From positions 21,822-85,821 of the forward strand of contig CAZEFR010000005.1 in the NCBI GenBank assembly GCA_964511555.1: 64,000 bases of DNA, given 5' to 3'. A program made the translations under genes and the position numbers. Source of the stretch: CAIZGX01 sp964511555. Its GTDB lineage: Bacteria > Bacteroidota > Bacteroidia > Flavobacteriales_D > Sanyastnellaceae. This document shows, piece by piece, positions 33,585 through 41,482 of this stretch. The notes below the pieces were generated by a model that made no database searches, had not been told where the DNA came from, and was given only the letters and a program-made list of their open reading frames with translations. The stretch's first letter is position 1, and every line of letters starts with the position of its first letter.

Positions 33585-34638
33585 ACTTTTTTTCTTGAAG
33601 CTGAATCCGCTCCTCTGGCGTATTCGCATTGACTAAAAACTTTGAATCTTTAACAGGAAGAATTTCAACGGTTCGATTGAAAAGCATCTTCCGCGGACAG
33701 CTCTTTCCGTTCACCCAAACTTTCATCAAGGCAGAAAAAGATTTTGGTTCGTAGATGGAACACAACGGCTCTGGACCTGCGTCTAATGGCGATTCATAAC
33801 ACGTAGCAAACGCTTTCGTATTTCTATTCTTCAACAAAAATTCGAGTTCTTCTTTTTGCAAATTCGGAAGGTCACATGCCACAACTAAGAATGCGGCTTT
33901 TGGAAATGTTCGCATGGCGGAAGCGATTCCTCCAAGCGGACCTGCACTTTGTATTTGATCCGCAATAAACGGTCTTTTCAAGAACGCATATTTTTCCTTT
34001 TGTTCTTCCCTAACGGAAAGAAAAACTTCCAACCCTAATTCTTCCAACAACACAACCAAATGTTCGGCTTGCGTTCTTTCATGATATTGAATAAGCCCCT
34101 TCTCTTCGCCCATGCGGCTGCTCTTCCCTCCCAATAAAACCAAGGCTTTTATAGGCGAAACTTCAAAGAAGGTTGAAACGAATTCAAGTACTTCTTCCTT
34201 CGACATAAAAATTTTAGTTTCGGGTTGAAGGAAGGGATGAACAAACGCAGGAACCTCTGTCATTCCTTCCGGAAGGACAACGGCTAACACGTTGGCTAGT
34301 TCTGCGCTGCGCTTGACTAAACTCTTTTCTTTTTCAAGATTAACAAAAATGATTTGGTTGGAAGCCGCATGGTGATTGCCGTTGACTAACGCCCCATCGA
34401 ATTCCTGAAGCACCGTTTGATCGAGTCCTGTTTCTTCCTGAAGAACAAAATGATTTTCGTGTGTGGTTATTCCGAATGAATAATCTGAATTTCCTTCAGC
34501 GTGAGAAGCATCGACATAAGCCAAACGCTGATTCACTTCCAACTGAAAATAACTCACCCACTTTTTAATTTCTTCGCAAGTGGTGCCATATAGCGCCAGC
34601 TCGCGGGAGTGCCAATTCGATTTTGATTGAAGGTTCAT
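33583..34638 (-). CDS. MobA-like molybdenum cofactor nucleotidyltransferase with N-terminal MobB-like domain
   Basis: A 351-aa protein. The C-terminal half (about 160-350) is an NTP-transferase of the MobA type: VLLGGKSSRMGEEKGLI (the nucleotide loop), FIADQIQSAGPLGGIASAM and FLVVACDLPNL. It would attach GMP or CMP to molybdopterin. The N-terminal 155 residues resemble the MobB-like domain fused to MobA in other Flavobacteria, but the P-loop is degenerate (YGTTCEEIKK), so nucleotide hydrolysis there is doubtful. It overlaps moaC by ATGA, which fixes the start at 34638. Confidence 0.8.
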   Translation of the reverse strand: MNLQSKSNWHSRELALYGTTCEEIKKWVSYFQLEVNQRLAYVDASHAEGNSDYSFGITTHENHFVLQEETGLDQTVLQEFDGALVNGNHHAASNQIIFVNLEKEKSLVKRSAELANVLAVVLPEGMTEVPAFVHPFLQPETKIFMSKEEVLEFVSTFFEVSPIKALVLLGGKSSRMGEEKGLIQYHERTQAEHLVVLLEELGLEVFLSVREEQKEKYAFLKRPFIADQIQSAGPLGGIASAMRTFPKAAFLVVACDLPNLQKEELEFLLKNRNTKAFATCYESPLDAGPEPLCSIYEPKSFSALMKVWVNGKSCPRKMLFNRTVEILPVKDSKFLVNANTPEERIQLQEKK

Positions 34639-35111
34639 TGCCAAGCGCTGTACGTCGATTTTCCACCTGACTTTTCCATGAGCTTAATGCCGCCTATTTC
34701 CATATCGAAACTCATAGCTTTGCACATGTCATATATCGTAAGGGCAGCTACAGAAGCACCTGTGAGCGCTTCCATTTCAACCCCAGTCTTACCGAAGGTT
34801 TTCACCGTGCAAAGAATGTGTGCGCCTTTCTCTGTCTTTTCAATTTGCACCTCAATGCCCGTAATGGCAAGCGGATGACACAGAGGAATTAAACTTGAGG
34901 TCTGCTTCACACCCTGAATACCCGCAATACGAGCGGTTTGGAACACCGGTCCTTTGGGCGACTGGTATTCGTTATTTCGAAACAATTGATTCAAGTTTTC
35001 CGGAAAAACAATTTCTGCAACAGCCTTTGCTTGGCGTAGGGTCTCGCGTTTTTCAGATACGTCGACCATAGCGGCGTTTCCATTTTCATTTACATGCGAC
35101 AAGTGTTCCAT
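34635..35111 (-). CDS. moaC: Cyclic pyranopterin monophosphate synthase
   Basis: A 158-aa enzyme that, after MoaA, forms cyclic pyranopterin monophosphate, the first intermediate of molybdenum cofactor synthesis. AAMVDVSEKRETLRQA (about 13-28), TSSLIPLCHPLAITG (about 72-86), GVEMEALTGASVAALTIYDMCKA and IGGIKLMEKSGGKS are the family signatures. It is the first gene of a two-gene unit with the mobA-like gene; moaA, moaE and moeA must lie elsewhere. Confidence 0.94.
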   Translation of the reverse strand: MEHLSHVNENGNAAMVDVSEKRETLRQAKAVAEIVFPENLNQLFRNNEYQSPKGPVFQTARIAGIQGVKQTSSLIPLCHPLAITGIEVQIEKTEKGAHILCTVKTFGKTGVEMEALTGASVAALTIYDMCKAMSFDMEIGGIKLMEKSGGKSTYSAWQ

Positions 35112-35116
35112 AAAGT

Positions 35117-35124
35117 CAAATTTA
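35117..35124 (-). promoter_or_regulatory. -7 promoter element of moaC-mobA (TAAATTTG)
   Basis: A perfect TAnnTTTG match on the minus strand, ending 5 nt before ATG 35111. Confidence 0.7.
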
Positions 35125-35190
35125 GAACAGGAATGTGATTATTAAATCTTTTTAGCAAAGAAGACAACCTTTTCGAGGTTAAAAGGGTTT

Positions 35191-35198
35191 TATATTCG
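35191..35198 (+). promoter_or_regulatory. Variant -7 element of the T9SS type B gene (TATATTCG)
   Basis: TAnnTTCG variant, 12 nt before ATG 35211. Confidence 0.45.
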
Positions 35199-35210
35199 TT
35201 CAGTTAATAA

Positions 35211-37922
35211 ATGAAAAATAAAATCAAATACTCTCCCTCGAGCAAACCCTTTGGACTCTTGCTTTTGCTGGCGTTGTTTACATTTTCTTTTTCGTTGAAT
35301 GCCTCTCACTTAATTGGGGGTGAAATTTATTACACGCACACTTCAGGAAACAACTACACCATAACCCTAAAAATCTTCCGCGACTGTGGACCTGCAAATG
35401 TGAATGGAACAGGTTTCGACGATGCTGTTTCCATTGGCATATTTACAAGCAACAATAATCTGTACACAGACCTTTCAATAAACTTAATTAGCTCGAACGT
35501 CTCGGTTATTCCTATAACCCTTAACAATCCTTGTTTTGTTCTACCTCCGGATATTTGCGTAGAGCAGGCCATTTATACGGGCAGTGTGAATCTTCCACCA
35601 ACGCCTGGCGGATATAACATTGTTCATCAGCGTTGTTGCTTTCAGCCAAGCATTGATAATTTAATTTCGCCACAGTCGCAAGGTGTCTCCTACGTAGCCC
35701 ATGTTCCGGGCACAAGTGAGCTGGCCGTAGGATTCAACTCAAGTCCACGCTTCACGAACTTTCCTCCACCTGCACTTTGTAAAGACGCTTCTTTCACCTT
35801 CGACCATTCAGCTATAGACCCCGATGGAGATGTAATTGTTTATTCGTTTTGCGCGCCCTATTTGTTCGCAGACCAGTTCAATCCAATGCCCACCCCGCCA
35901 GACAATCCGCCTTACCCGAATTTAACCTACGGCCCGGGCTTTTCTCCAACTTACCCGATCACAAGCAACCCCGCAATGGGCATTAATCCAACTACCGGAC
36001 TAATCAGCGGAACAGCCACGCAAGTCGGACAATACACCATTACCGTTTGTGCTGAAGAATACCGCAACGGCGTTTACATTTCAACCACGCGAAGAACATT
36101 TCAATTTAATGTAACACTCTGCGATCAGTCCATCATTGCTAGCATTCCTGAGCAAACTTCAGTTTGCAATGGACTTGAGATTAGCCTGAACAATCAAAGT
36201 GTGAATTCAAGTTTTTGGTCATGGGATTTTGGGGTTCCGTTCGAAAATACCGACGTAAGCACAGAGGAGAATCCAACCTTTACATACCCCACTCCTGGAA
36301 CATACACCATTACTCTTGTCGCCAATCCTGGCTGGTCTTGTTCAGATACCGCAACTGCAACGTATACGGTATATCCTGAAATAGATCCTATAATTACAGT
36401 TGAAGATTATGCCTGTGTGAATCAACTCGATACATATGATTTCCTAGGATCAGCAACCTTCGTGGCGAACAACGGAACACTCCTTTGGAACTTCGGTCCG
36501 AACTCCATTCCTTCCAGCTCTGACGTGGTTCATCCGCAAGGAATTATTTTCGATTCAAATGAAGCCGTTCATTCCATAACGCTTACTGCAACAGCTAGTA
36601 ACGGTTGCTCCCAAGACACTACAATTACCATTGTGAATCCGCCCGATCCCGTGGCTGTTATTCCCGAACAATCTACCTTCTGTGACGGACTGACATACAC
36701 CTTCGGAAACAATTCCCAAAACGCCACAGCGTATTGGTGGGAATTCAATACGATTTTCAACGGCGATTATTCCGACGACTTTGAACCACAATTTTCTTTT
36801 CCTGACACAGGAAGTTATACCATTCAGCTCATTGCTTTCGCTCCCTTTACTTGTCCAGACACCACAACGAATTTCATTGAGATTCAAGGCAATTTAATTC
36901 CTTCCTTCCCAGCGCAATCGGCACAGTGTCTTTCAACCAACAGCTTCGATTTTCAGGCCGTTGGGGCGAACACCAACTTCGCAACTTACCTGTGGGATTT
37001 CGGAAGCCCCGATATACCCAATTCAACCAGCGCGAATCCGCAAAACATTCAGTACAACCAAGAAGGAACTTACCTCGTTACCTTAACGATTACCGATCAC
37101 GGCTGCACAGAATCGTACATTGACGATGTCTGGGTTCCGATAGACCCTTCGCTCGACCCCTCCATTTTTCCGGCTGCGGGTTGCCCTCCCGTTTTCGGAA
37201 CCTTCAACGCCATTGCGCAGAGCAACACGCAATTGTTTTACGAATGGGATTTTGGAGATGGATCAGGAAGCTCTCAACAAAACAACTTACATATTTACAA
37301 CACCCCCGGAACGTACGACGTTTCGCTTATGGTATACAGTGTAACCGGGTGCATTGATACGCTTTATCAAAGTTTGAACGATGCTATAGTTGTTTATCCG
37401 CTTCCCAATGCCGGATTCTCTATTGTTCCGCAAACCGTCGACATCTTAAGTCCGAATACAACCGTAACAGATTTGTCTAATGGAGCAATAGACTGCATCT
37501 ACTCCATGTCAGACGGAGGATCGAGCACCGACTGTAATTTCCCATACGACTGGACCGAAGCCGGCATTCAAACCATAACGCAAACGGTTACCAATGAATA
37601 CGGATGCATTGATCAGGCAACCGGAGAAGTTATCGTAAGCGGATTCCTATTTTACGCACCGAACAGTTTCTCTCCGAATGGAGACGGTATTAACGACGTT
37701 TGGATTGCCGAATCTACTGGTATAACCAGTTACAGCTTGAAAATATACGATCGATGGGGACAGGTCATTTTTGAAACCAACAATCCGAATGAAGCCTGGA
37801 CCGGCAATGTCTTAGGCGGAGAATATTTCGCGGCAAACGGGGTCTACAATTACCAGATAACCATGAAAGATTTGATTGAATTGCCGCACGAATTTTCGGG
37901 ACACATCGTGCTCTTTAGATAA
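35211..37922 (+). CDS. Large secreted PKD-repeat protein with T9SS type B (gliding-motility-associated) C-terminus
   Basis: A 903-aa surface protein. The signal peptide is followed by ASHLIGGEIYYTHTSGNNYTI, the opening of a domain shared by many Bacteroidota gliding-associated proteins. Several PKD-type beta-sandwiches lie in the middle (SWDFGVPFENTDV; LWDFGSPDIP; YEWDFGDGSGSS). The last 90 residues are the type B T9SS signal (APNSFSPNGDGINDVW, LKIYDRWGQVIFE, GVYNYQITMKD, FSGHIVLFR). It is probably an adhesin or surface filament component. It is a single gene with its own promoter. Confidence 0.88.
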   Translation: MKNKIKYSPSSKPFGLLLLLALFTFSFSLNASHLIGGEIYYTHTSGNNYTITLKIFRDCGPANVNGTGFDDAVSIGIFTSNNNLYTDLSINLISSNVSVIPITLNNPCFVLPPDICVEQAIYTGSVNLPPTPGGYNIVHQRCCFQPSIDNLISPQSQGVSYVAHVPGTSELAVGFNSSPRFTNFPPPALCKDASFTFDHSAIDPDGDVIVYSFCAPYLFADQFNPMPTPPDNPPYPNLTYGPGFSPTYPITSNPAMGINPTTGLISGTATQVGQYTITVCAEEYRNGVYISTTRRTFQFNVTLCDQSIIASIPEQTSVCNGLEISLNNQSVNSSFWSWDFGVPFENTDVSTEENPTFTYPTPGTYTITLVANPGWSCSDTATATYTVYPEIDPIITVEDYACVNQLDTYDFLGSATFVANNGTLLWNFGPNSIPSSSDVVHPQGIIFDSNEAVHSITLTATASNGCSQDTTITIVNPPDPVAVIPEQSTFCDGLTYTFGNNSQNATAYWWEFNTIFNGDYSDDFEPQFSFPDTGSYTIQLIAFAPFTCPDTTTNFIEIQGNLIPSFPAQSAQCLSTNSFDFQAVGANTNFATYLWDFGSPDIPNSTSANPQNIQYNQEGTYLVTLTITDHGCTESYIDDVWVPIDPSLDPSIFPAAGCPPVFGTFNAIAQSNTQLFYEWDFGDGSGSSQQNNLHIYNTPGTYDVSLMVYSVTGCIDTLYQSLNDAIVVYPLPNAGFSIVPQTVDILSPNTTVTDLSNGAIDCIYSMSDGGSSTDCNFPYDWTEAGIQTITQTVTNEYGCIDQATGEVIVSGFLFYAPNSFSPNGDGINDVWIAESTGITSYSLKIYDRWGQVIFETNNPNEAWTGNVLGGEYFAANGVYNYQITMKDLIELPHEFSGHIVLFR

Positions 37923-37930
37923 TTCTAAAA

Positions 37931-38003
37931 AAGGGAAGAGAGGGGAAAATTTGCGGCGCAAGAATGTTCTTCGAACGAATGCCTCTGGCGAATGTCTGCG
38001 ACT
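37931..38003 (-). repeat. Composite intergenic repeat (lead, 13-nt unit, pyrimidine tract), inverted copy
   Basis: Read on the minus strand: AGTCGCAGAC, ATTCGCCAGAGGC, ATTCGTTCGAAGAAC, then after GC-rich sequence the tract TTTTCCCCTCTCTTCCCTT. The same order of parts is seen at 1051-1145. It separates the T9SS type B gene from the convergent unknown gene. Confidence 0.65.
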
Positions 38004-38011
38004 CCTTTTAA

Positions 38012-39031
38012 TTAGAATACAAAATTGAACGACACGTTGAATGCAAGTCCACGCATGTTGCGGGTGTTCTTGAACGGAACCATGTAGTTCACCTTCGAAT
38101 CAATTAAAACGTATTTATTCTTGAAAATTTCCAATCCTACAGCAGGAGCCAAGTATGCAAAGGTCTCTTTTTGCTTGTTATTCGAGGCGAGCATTCCTCC
38201 GAAGGTATAGCCGCTGTAAAGATTGAAAAACTTTTTAGACCCTCTGCCCAAATGTCTTGAATAAAAATCTTGTCCGAATCCAAAGACAAACATTTCTGAA
38301 TAGTGCATCGTGTCCGGGTCTACTTTATTTGTGGTTTTGTAAGCTCCTAGCGTCGCGAAAGACTTTCCTTTGGTGAATACATATTTCAAAAAAACACCCT
38401 GATAGTAGGGACTGCTGAGTGTATCAAAAGGCTCTTCAATTTGCAAATAAGAATATTCAACTCCAGGCATATTTATCCACTGAACAGAGCTGGTCTGCGG
38501 AGTGTACGTCTCGTCTTCAATCTCTAAATCAACCACGTAATAATACTCCGTGTTCGTCAAATTATTCAAATCGGTTTGCGCCGTGCGAATGTTCGTCTCC
38601 CAATTCTTTAATTCTCTCCACAAGTTTTTGTATTGGTCTGTCTGTGCGTCCAACTTTTCCATCAATGAATTTTGAAGCGCAATCTGATCTTGGTAGTACT
38701 TAATGTTTCCCTTCAACTCTTCCACACGCGCCGTATTGTCTGTTGTGTTCAAGTTGTTTTCTGTGAACAACCCCATGTCTTTCACCACCTCTTTATATGC
38801 TGCAAACAGTTTTGGCTCAATACTGAAATTCACTGTAAATCTCAATGGAGATTCGTTCTGACGAGAAACCATAATGTTGTTGGAAGTAATGAACGTATTC
38901 ATCTTCTGAACAGAAACCCAGTAATCTGTGGTTTGAATTCGCTGCTCCACCGTAGTTACTCTGTAACGAACCTGTGCATTCAGAACAACAACCTGAACAA
39001 CGGCTAACAAAAGGAAAATTAACTTTTTCAT
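38012..39031 (-). CDS. Exported coiled-coil/beta-rich protein of unknown function
   Basis: A 339-aa protein with a signal peptide (MKKLIFLLLAVVQVVVLNAQ). Residues about 20-165 resemble the periplasmic domain of DUF4349-type proteins: a conserved beta region, then a long helix pair (RVEELKGNIKYYQDQIALQ; KLDAQTDQYKNLWRELKNW) likely to form a coiled coil. The C-terminal half is strand-rich and could be an outer-membrane barrel. ATG 39031 is chosen since the earlier in-frame start overlaps the promoter at 39047. It is divergent from ffh. Function is not recognised. Confidence 0.55.
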   Translation of the reverse strand: MKKLIFLLLAVVQVVVLNAQVRYRVTTVEQRIQTTDYWVSVQKMNTFITSNNIMVSRQNESPLRFTVNFSIEPKLFAAYKEVVKDMGLFTENNLNTTDNTARVEELKGNIKYYQDQIALQNSLMEKLDAQTDQYKNLWRELKNWETNIRTAQTDLNNLTNTEYYYVVDLEIEDETYTPQTSSVQWINMPGVEYSYLQIEEPFDTLSSPYYQGVFLKYVFTKGKSFATLGAYKTTNKVDPDTMHYSEMFVFGFGQDFYSRHLGRGSKKFFNLYSGYTFGGMLASNNKQKETFAYLAPAVGLEIFKNKYVLIDSKVNYMVPFKNTRNMRGLAFNVSFNFVF

Positions 39032-39046
39032 TTCAACATATTTGCA

Positions 39047-39054
39047 CAAATATA
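39047..39054 (-). promoter_or_regulatory. -7 promoter element of the 339-aa exported-protein gene (TATATTTG)
   Basis: A perfect TAnnTTTG match on the minus strand, 15 nt before ATG 39031. It is 21 bp from the divergent ffh element. Confidence 0.65.
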
Positions 39055-39075
39055 AGTGCGTCCGAACTTTAAGAT

Positions 39076-39083
39076 TAACTTTG
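39076..39083 (+). promoter_or_regulatory. -7 promoter element of ffh-purC (TAACTTTG)
   Basis: A perfect TAnnTTTG match 21 nt before ATG 39105. It lies inside the longer open frame starting at 39042, so it decides the start. Confidence 0.75.
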
Positions 39084-39104
39084 CATCCTCATTCGCAGAA
39101 TACC

Positions 39105-40445
39105 ATGTTTGAAAATTTATCCGATAAGTTAGAAAGAGCGCTGAAAGTCTTAAAAGGACACGGCCAGATTACAGAAGTAAACGTTTCTGAAACATTGAAG
39201 GAAGTGCGTCGCGCACTTTTAGATTCCGACGTTAGTTACAAGACTGCGAAAGAGTTTGCCGACCGCGTGAAAGAAAAGGCGCTCGGACAAAAGGTATTGA
39301 CTGCTATTAGCCCAGGCCAATTGTTGGTGAAGATTACCCAAGACGAGTTAAAAGAACTCATGGGCGGAGAGCACAGCGAATTGAATTTCCAAGGCAACCC
39401 TGGTATTATCTTAATGAGCGGTTTGCAAGGTTCGGGTAAAACAACATTCTCTGGAAAGCTTGCGAATCATTTAAAAACGAAGAAAGGAAAGAATCCACTT
39501 TTGGTGGCTTGTGATATTTATCGTCCGGCTGCAATTAACCAATTGCATGTTGTCGGAGACAGCATTGGTGTTAAGGTCTACAGCGAACCAGAAAACAAAG
39601 ATGCCGTTTCAATAGCGAAAAACGCGTTAGCCTTCGCGAAGCAAAACGGATACAACGTTGTCATTGTCGATACTGCCGGCCGCTTGGCTGTAGACGAGCA
39701 GATGATGACCGAAATTGCTGCGGTGAAGGAAGCCCTTCAACCGACAGAGACGTTGTTCGTGGTAGATGCCATGACAGGACAAGACGCTGTGAATACAGCG
39801 AAAGCCTTCCATGACCGTCTGAATTTTGATGGGGTAGTTCTCACCAAATTAGACGGTGACACCCGAGGTGGAGCTGCGTTAAGCATCAAGAGTGAAGTCA
39901 ACAAACCCATCAAGTTTGTTGGTACCGGAGAGAAGATGGATGCGCTTGACGTATTCTATCCCGAGCGTATGGCGAGCCGTATTCTTGGCATGGGTGACGT
40001 GGTTTCTTTGGTTGAAAGAGCACAAGAGCAATTCGACGAAGAACAAGCGAAGCGTCTTGAAAAGAGAATCAAGAAAGACCAATTCGATTTCAATGACTTC
40101 CTCGAACAAATCGGACAGATTAAGAAAATGGGAAGCATGAAAGACCTCATGGGTATGCTTCCCGGAATGGGTCAGTTGAAAAACGTTGATGTGAACGACG
40201 ATGCGTTCAAGTATGTTGAAGCCATCATTCACAGTATGACTCCGGCTGAACGTTCGAACCCAAGCCTAATCAACCCTTCACGTAAAGCCCGTATAGCCAA
40301 AGGATGCGGACGTCCGCTTGAAGAGGTGAACAAGTTGATGAAACAGTTCGATCAAACGCGTCAAATGATGAAGATGTTCACCAACAAGAGCCAAATGGCT
40401 GCCATGATGAAGCAAGCGAATCAAATGAAAGGAATGAAAAGATAA
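39105..40445 (+). CDS. ffh: Signal recognition particle protein Ffh (SRP54)
   Basis: A 446-aa GTPase that, with the 4.5S RNA, targets nascent membrane proteins to FtsY and the Sec translocon. N domain (1-90), G domain with GLQGSGKTTFSGKLA (G1), DTAGRLAVDEQ (G3), TKLDGDTRGGAALS (G4 region) and GTGEKMDALDVF. The methionine-rich M domain (about 300-446) binds RNA and signal peptides (GMLPGMGQLK; PSRKARIAKGCGR). It overlaps purC by 1 nt (TAATG). Confidence 0.96.
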   Translation: MFENLSDKLERALKVLKGHGQITEVNVSETLKEVRRALLDSDVSYKTAKEFADRVKEKALGQKVLTAISPGQLLVKITQDELKELMGGEHSELNFQGNPGIILMSGLQGSGKTTFSGKLANHLKTKKGKNPLLVACDIYRPAAINQLHVVGDSIGVKVYSEPENKDAVSIAKNALAFAKQNGYNVVIVDTAGRLAVDEQMMTEIAAVKEALQPTETLFVVDAMTGQDAVNTAKAFHDRLNFDGVVLTKLDGDTRGGAALSIKSEVNKPIKFVGTGEKMDALDVFYPERMASRILGMGDVVSLVERAQEQFDEEQAKRLEKRIKKDQFDFNDFLEQIGQIKKMGSMKDLMGMLPGMGQLKNVDVNDDAFKYVEAIIHSMTPAERSNPSLINPSRKARIAKGCGRPLEEVNKLMKQFDQTRQMMKMFTNKSQMAAMMKQANQMKGMKR

Positions 40446-41395
40446 TGGAAGCACTCGCAGGAACTCAATTCACTTTCCCGAATCAAACCAACTTTTACAA
40501 AGGCAAGGTTCGCGATGTATACAGCATTGGTGCAGATCTTTTGGTAATGGTAGCTTCAGACAGAATCTCTGCATTCGACGTGGTTTTGCCACGCGCTATT
40601 CCGTTCAAAGGACAAGTCTTGAATCAGATTGCAGAACGCATGTTGAATGAAACGGCTGACGTCGTTCCAAACTGGAAAATGGCTTCTCCTGATCCAAACG
40701 TCACCATAGGAAAACGCTGCGAACCCTTCGCAGTGGAAATGGTTATTCGCGGATATTTAACTGGACACGCTTGGAGGACCTACAGCAGCGGGCTTCGCAC
40801 GTTGTGCGGTGTTTCGCTTCCGGAAGGATTGAAAGAACACGACAAGCTTCCTTCCCCCATCATTACTCCGACTACAAAAGCTTCCGAAGGTCACGACGAA
40901 GACATCAGTCGCGAAGAGATCATAGCGCAAGGAATCGTGTCTGCCGAAGACTACGCTATGCTTGAAAAATATACCCACGCCCTTTACGAGCGCGGAACTG
41001 AATTGGCTTTGAAACGCGGGTTAATTCTCGTTGACACGAAGTATGAATTCGGAAAGCACAACGGTGAAGTGGTTCTTATGGACGAGATTCACACCCCCGA
41101 CTCTTCTCGTTATTTTTATGCTGAAGGCTATGCAGAACGTCAGGCTGCTGGCGAAAAGCAACGCCAACTTTCGAAAGAATTCGTTCGCGAATGGTTAATC
41201 AGTGAAGGCTTCATGGGCAAGGAAGGTCAAGAAGTACCTGCCATGTCAGATTCTTGGTTGGAAGAAATTAGCAATCGATACATTGAACTTTTCGAAAAGG
41301 TTACCGGCGATTCGTTCATAAAACAAGATTATTCAAACGTCGAAAAACGCGTAGAAGGCAATATTCGTGAGGCTTTGAACACCCTTCAATCCTAA
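40445..41395 (+). CDS. purC: Phosphoribosylaminoimidazole-succinocarboxamide synthase
   Basis: A 316-aa purine biosynthesis ligase (SAICAR synthase, step 8). YKGKVRDVYSIGADLLVMVASDRISAFD is split here into YKGKVRDVYS (about 19-28) and VASDRISAFDVVL, both ATP-site motifs. EMVIRGYLTGHAWR, LVDTKYEFG and DEIHTPDSSRYF (catalytic Mg site) are intact. This is the longer 300-aa type. It is translationally coupled to ffh; no other purine gene is adjacent. Confidence 0.95.
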   Translation: MEALAGTQFTFPNQTNFYKGKVRDVYSIGADLLVMVASDRISAFDVVLPRAIPFKGQVLNQIAERMLNETADVVPNWKMASPDPNVTIGKRCEPFAVEMVIRGYLTGHAWRTYSSGLRTLCGVSLPEGLKEHDKLPSPIITPTTKASEGHDEDISREEIIAQGIVSAEDYAMLEKYTHALYERGTELALKRGLILVDTKYEFGKHNGEVVLMDEIHTPDSSRYFYAEGYAERQAAGEKQRQLSKEFVREWLISEGFMGKEGQEVPAMSDSWLEEISNRYIELFEKVTGDSFIKQDYSNVEKRVEGNIREALNTLQS

Positions 41396-41398
41396 TTT

Positions 41399-41423
41399 AT
41401 TTCAGTTCATATCTTACTGAAAT
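41399..41423 (+). terminator. Possible hairpin after purC
   Basis: ATTTCAGT (41399-41406) pairs with ACTGAAAT (41416-41423) around a 9-nt loop, starting 3 nt after the purC stop. No T tract follows directly, so it may only stabilise the 3' end. Confidence 0.35.
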
Positions 41424-41450
41424 AGAAAGGTCGTTTTTGCAAGAAATACC

Positions 41451-41458
41451 TATCTTTG
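41451..41458 (+). promoter_or_regulatory. -7 promoter element of sucAB (TATCTTTG)
   Basis: A perfect TAnnTTTG match 24 nt before ATG 41483, supporting this start over an in-frame TTG at 41456 that lies in the element. Confidence 0.75.
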
Positions 41459-41482
41459 GAGCCGTATTTTCAAACGAAAGCG

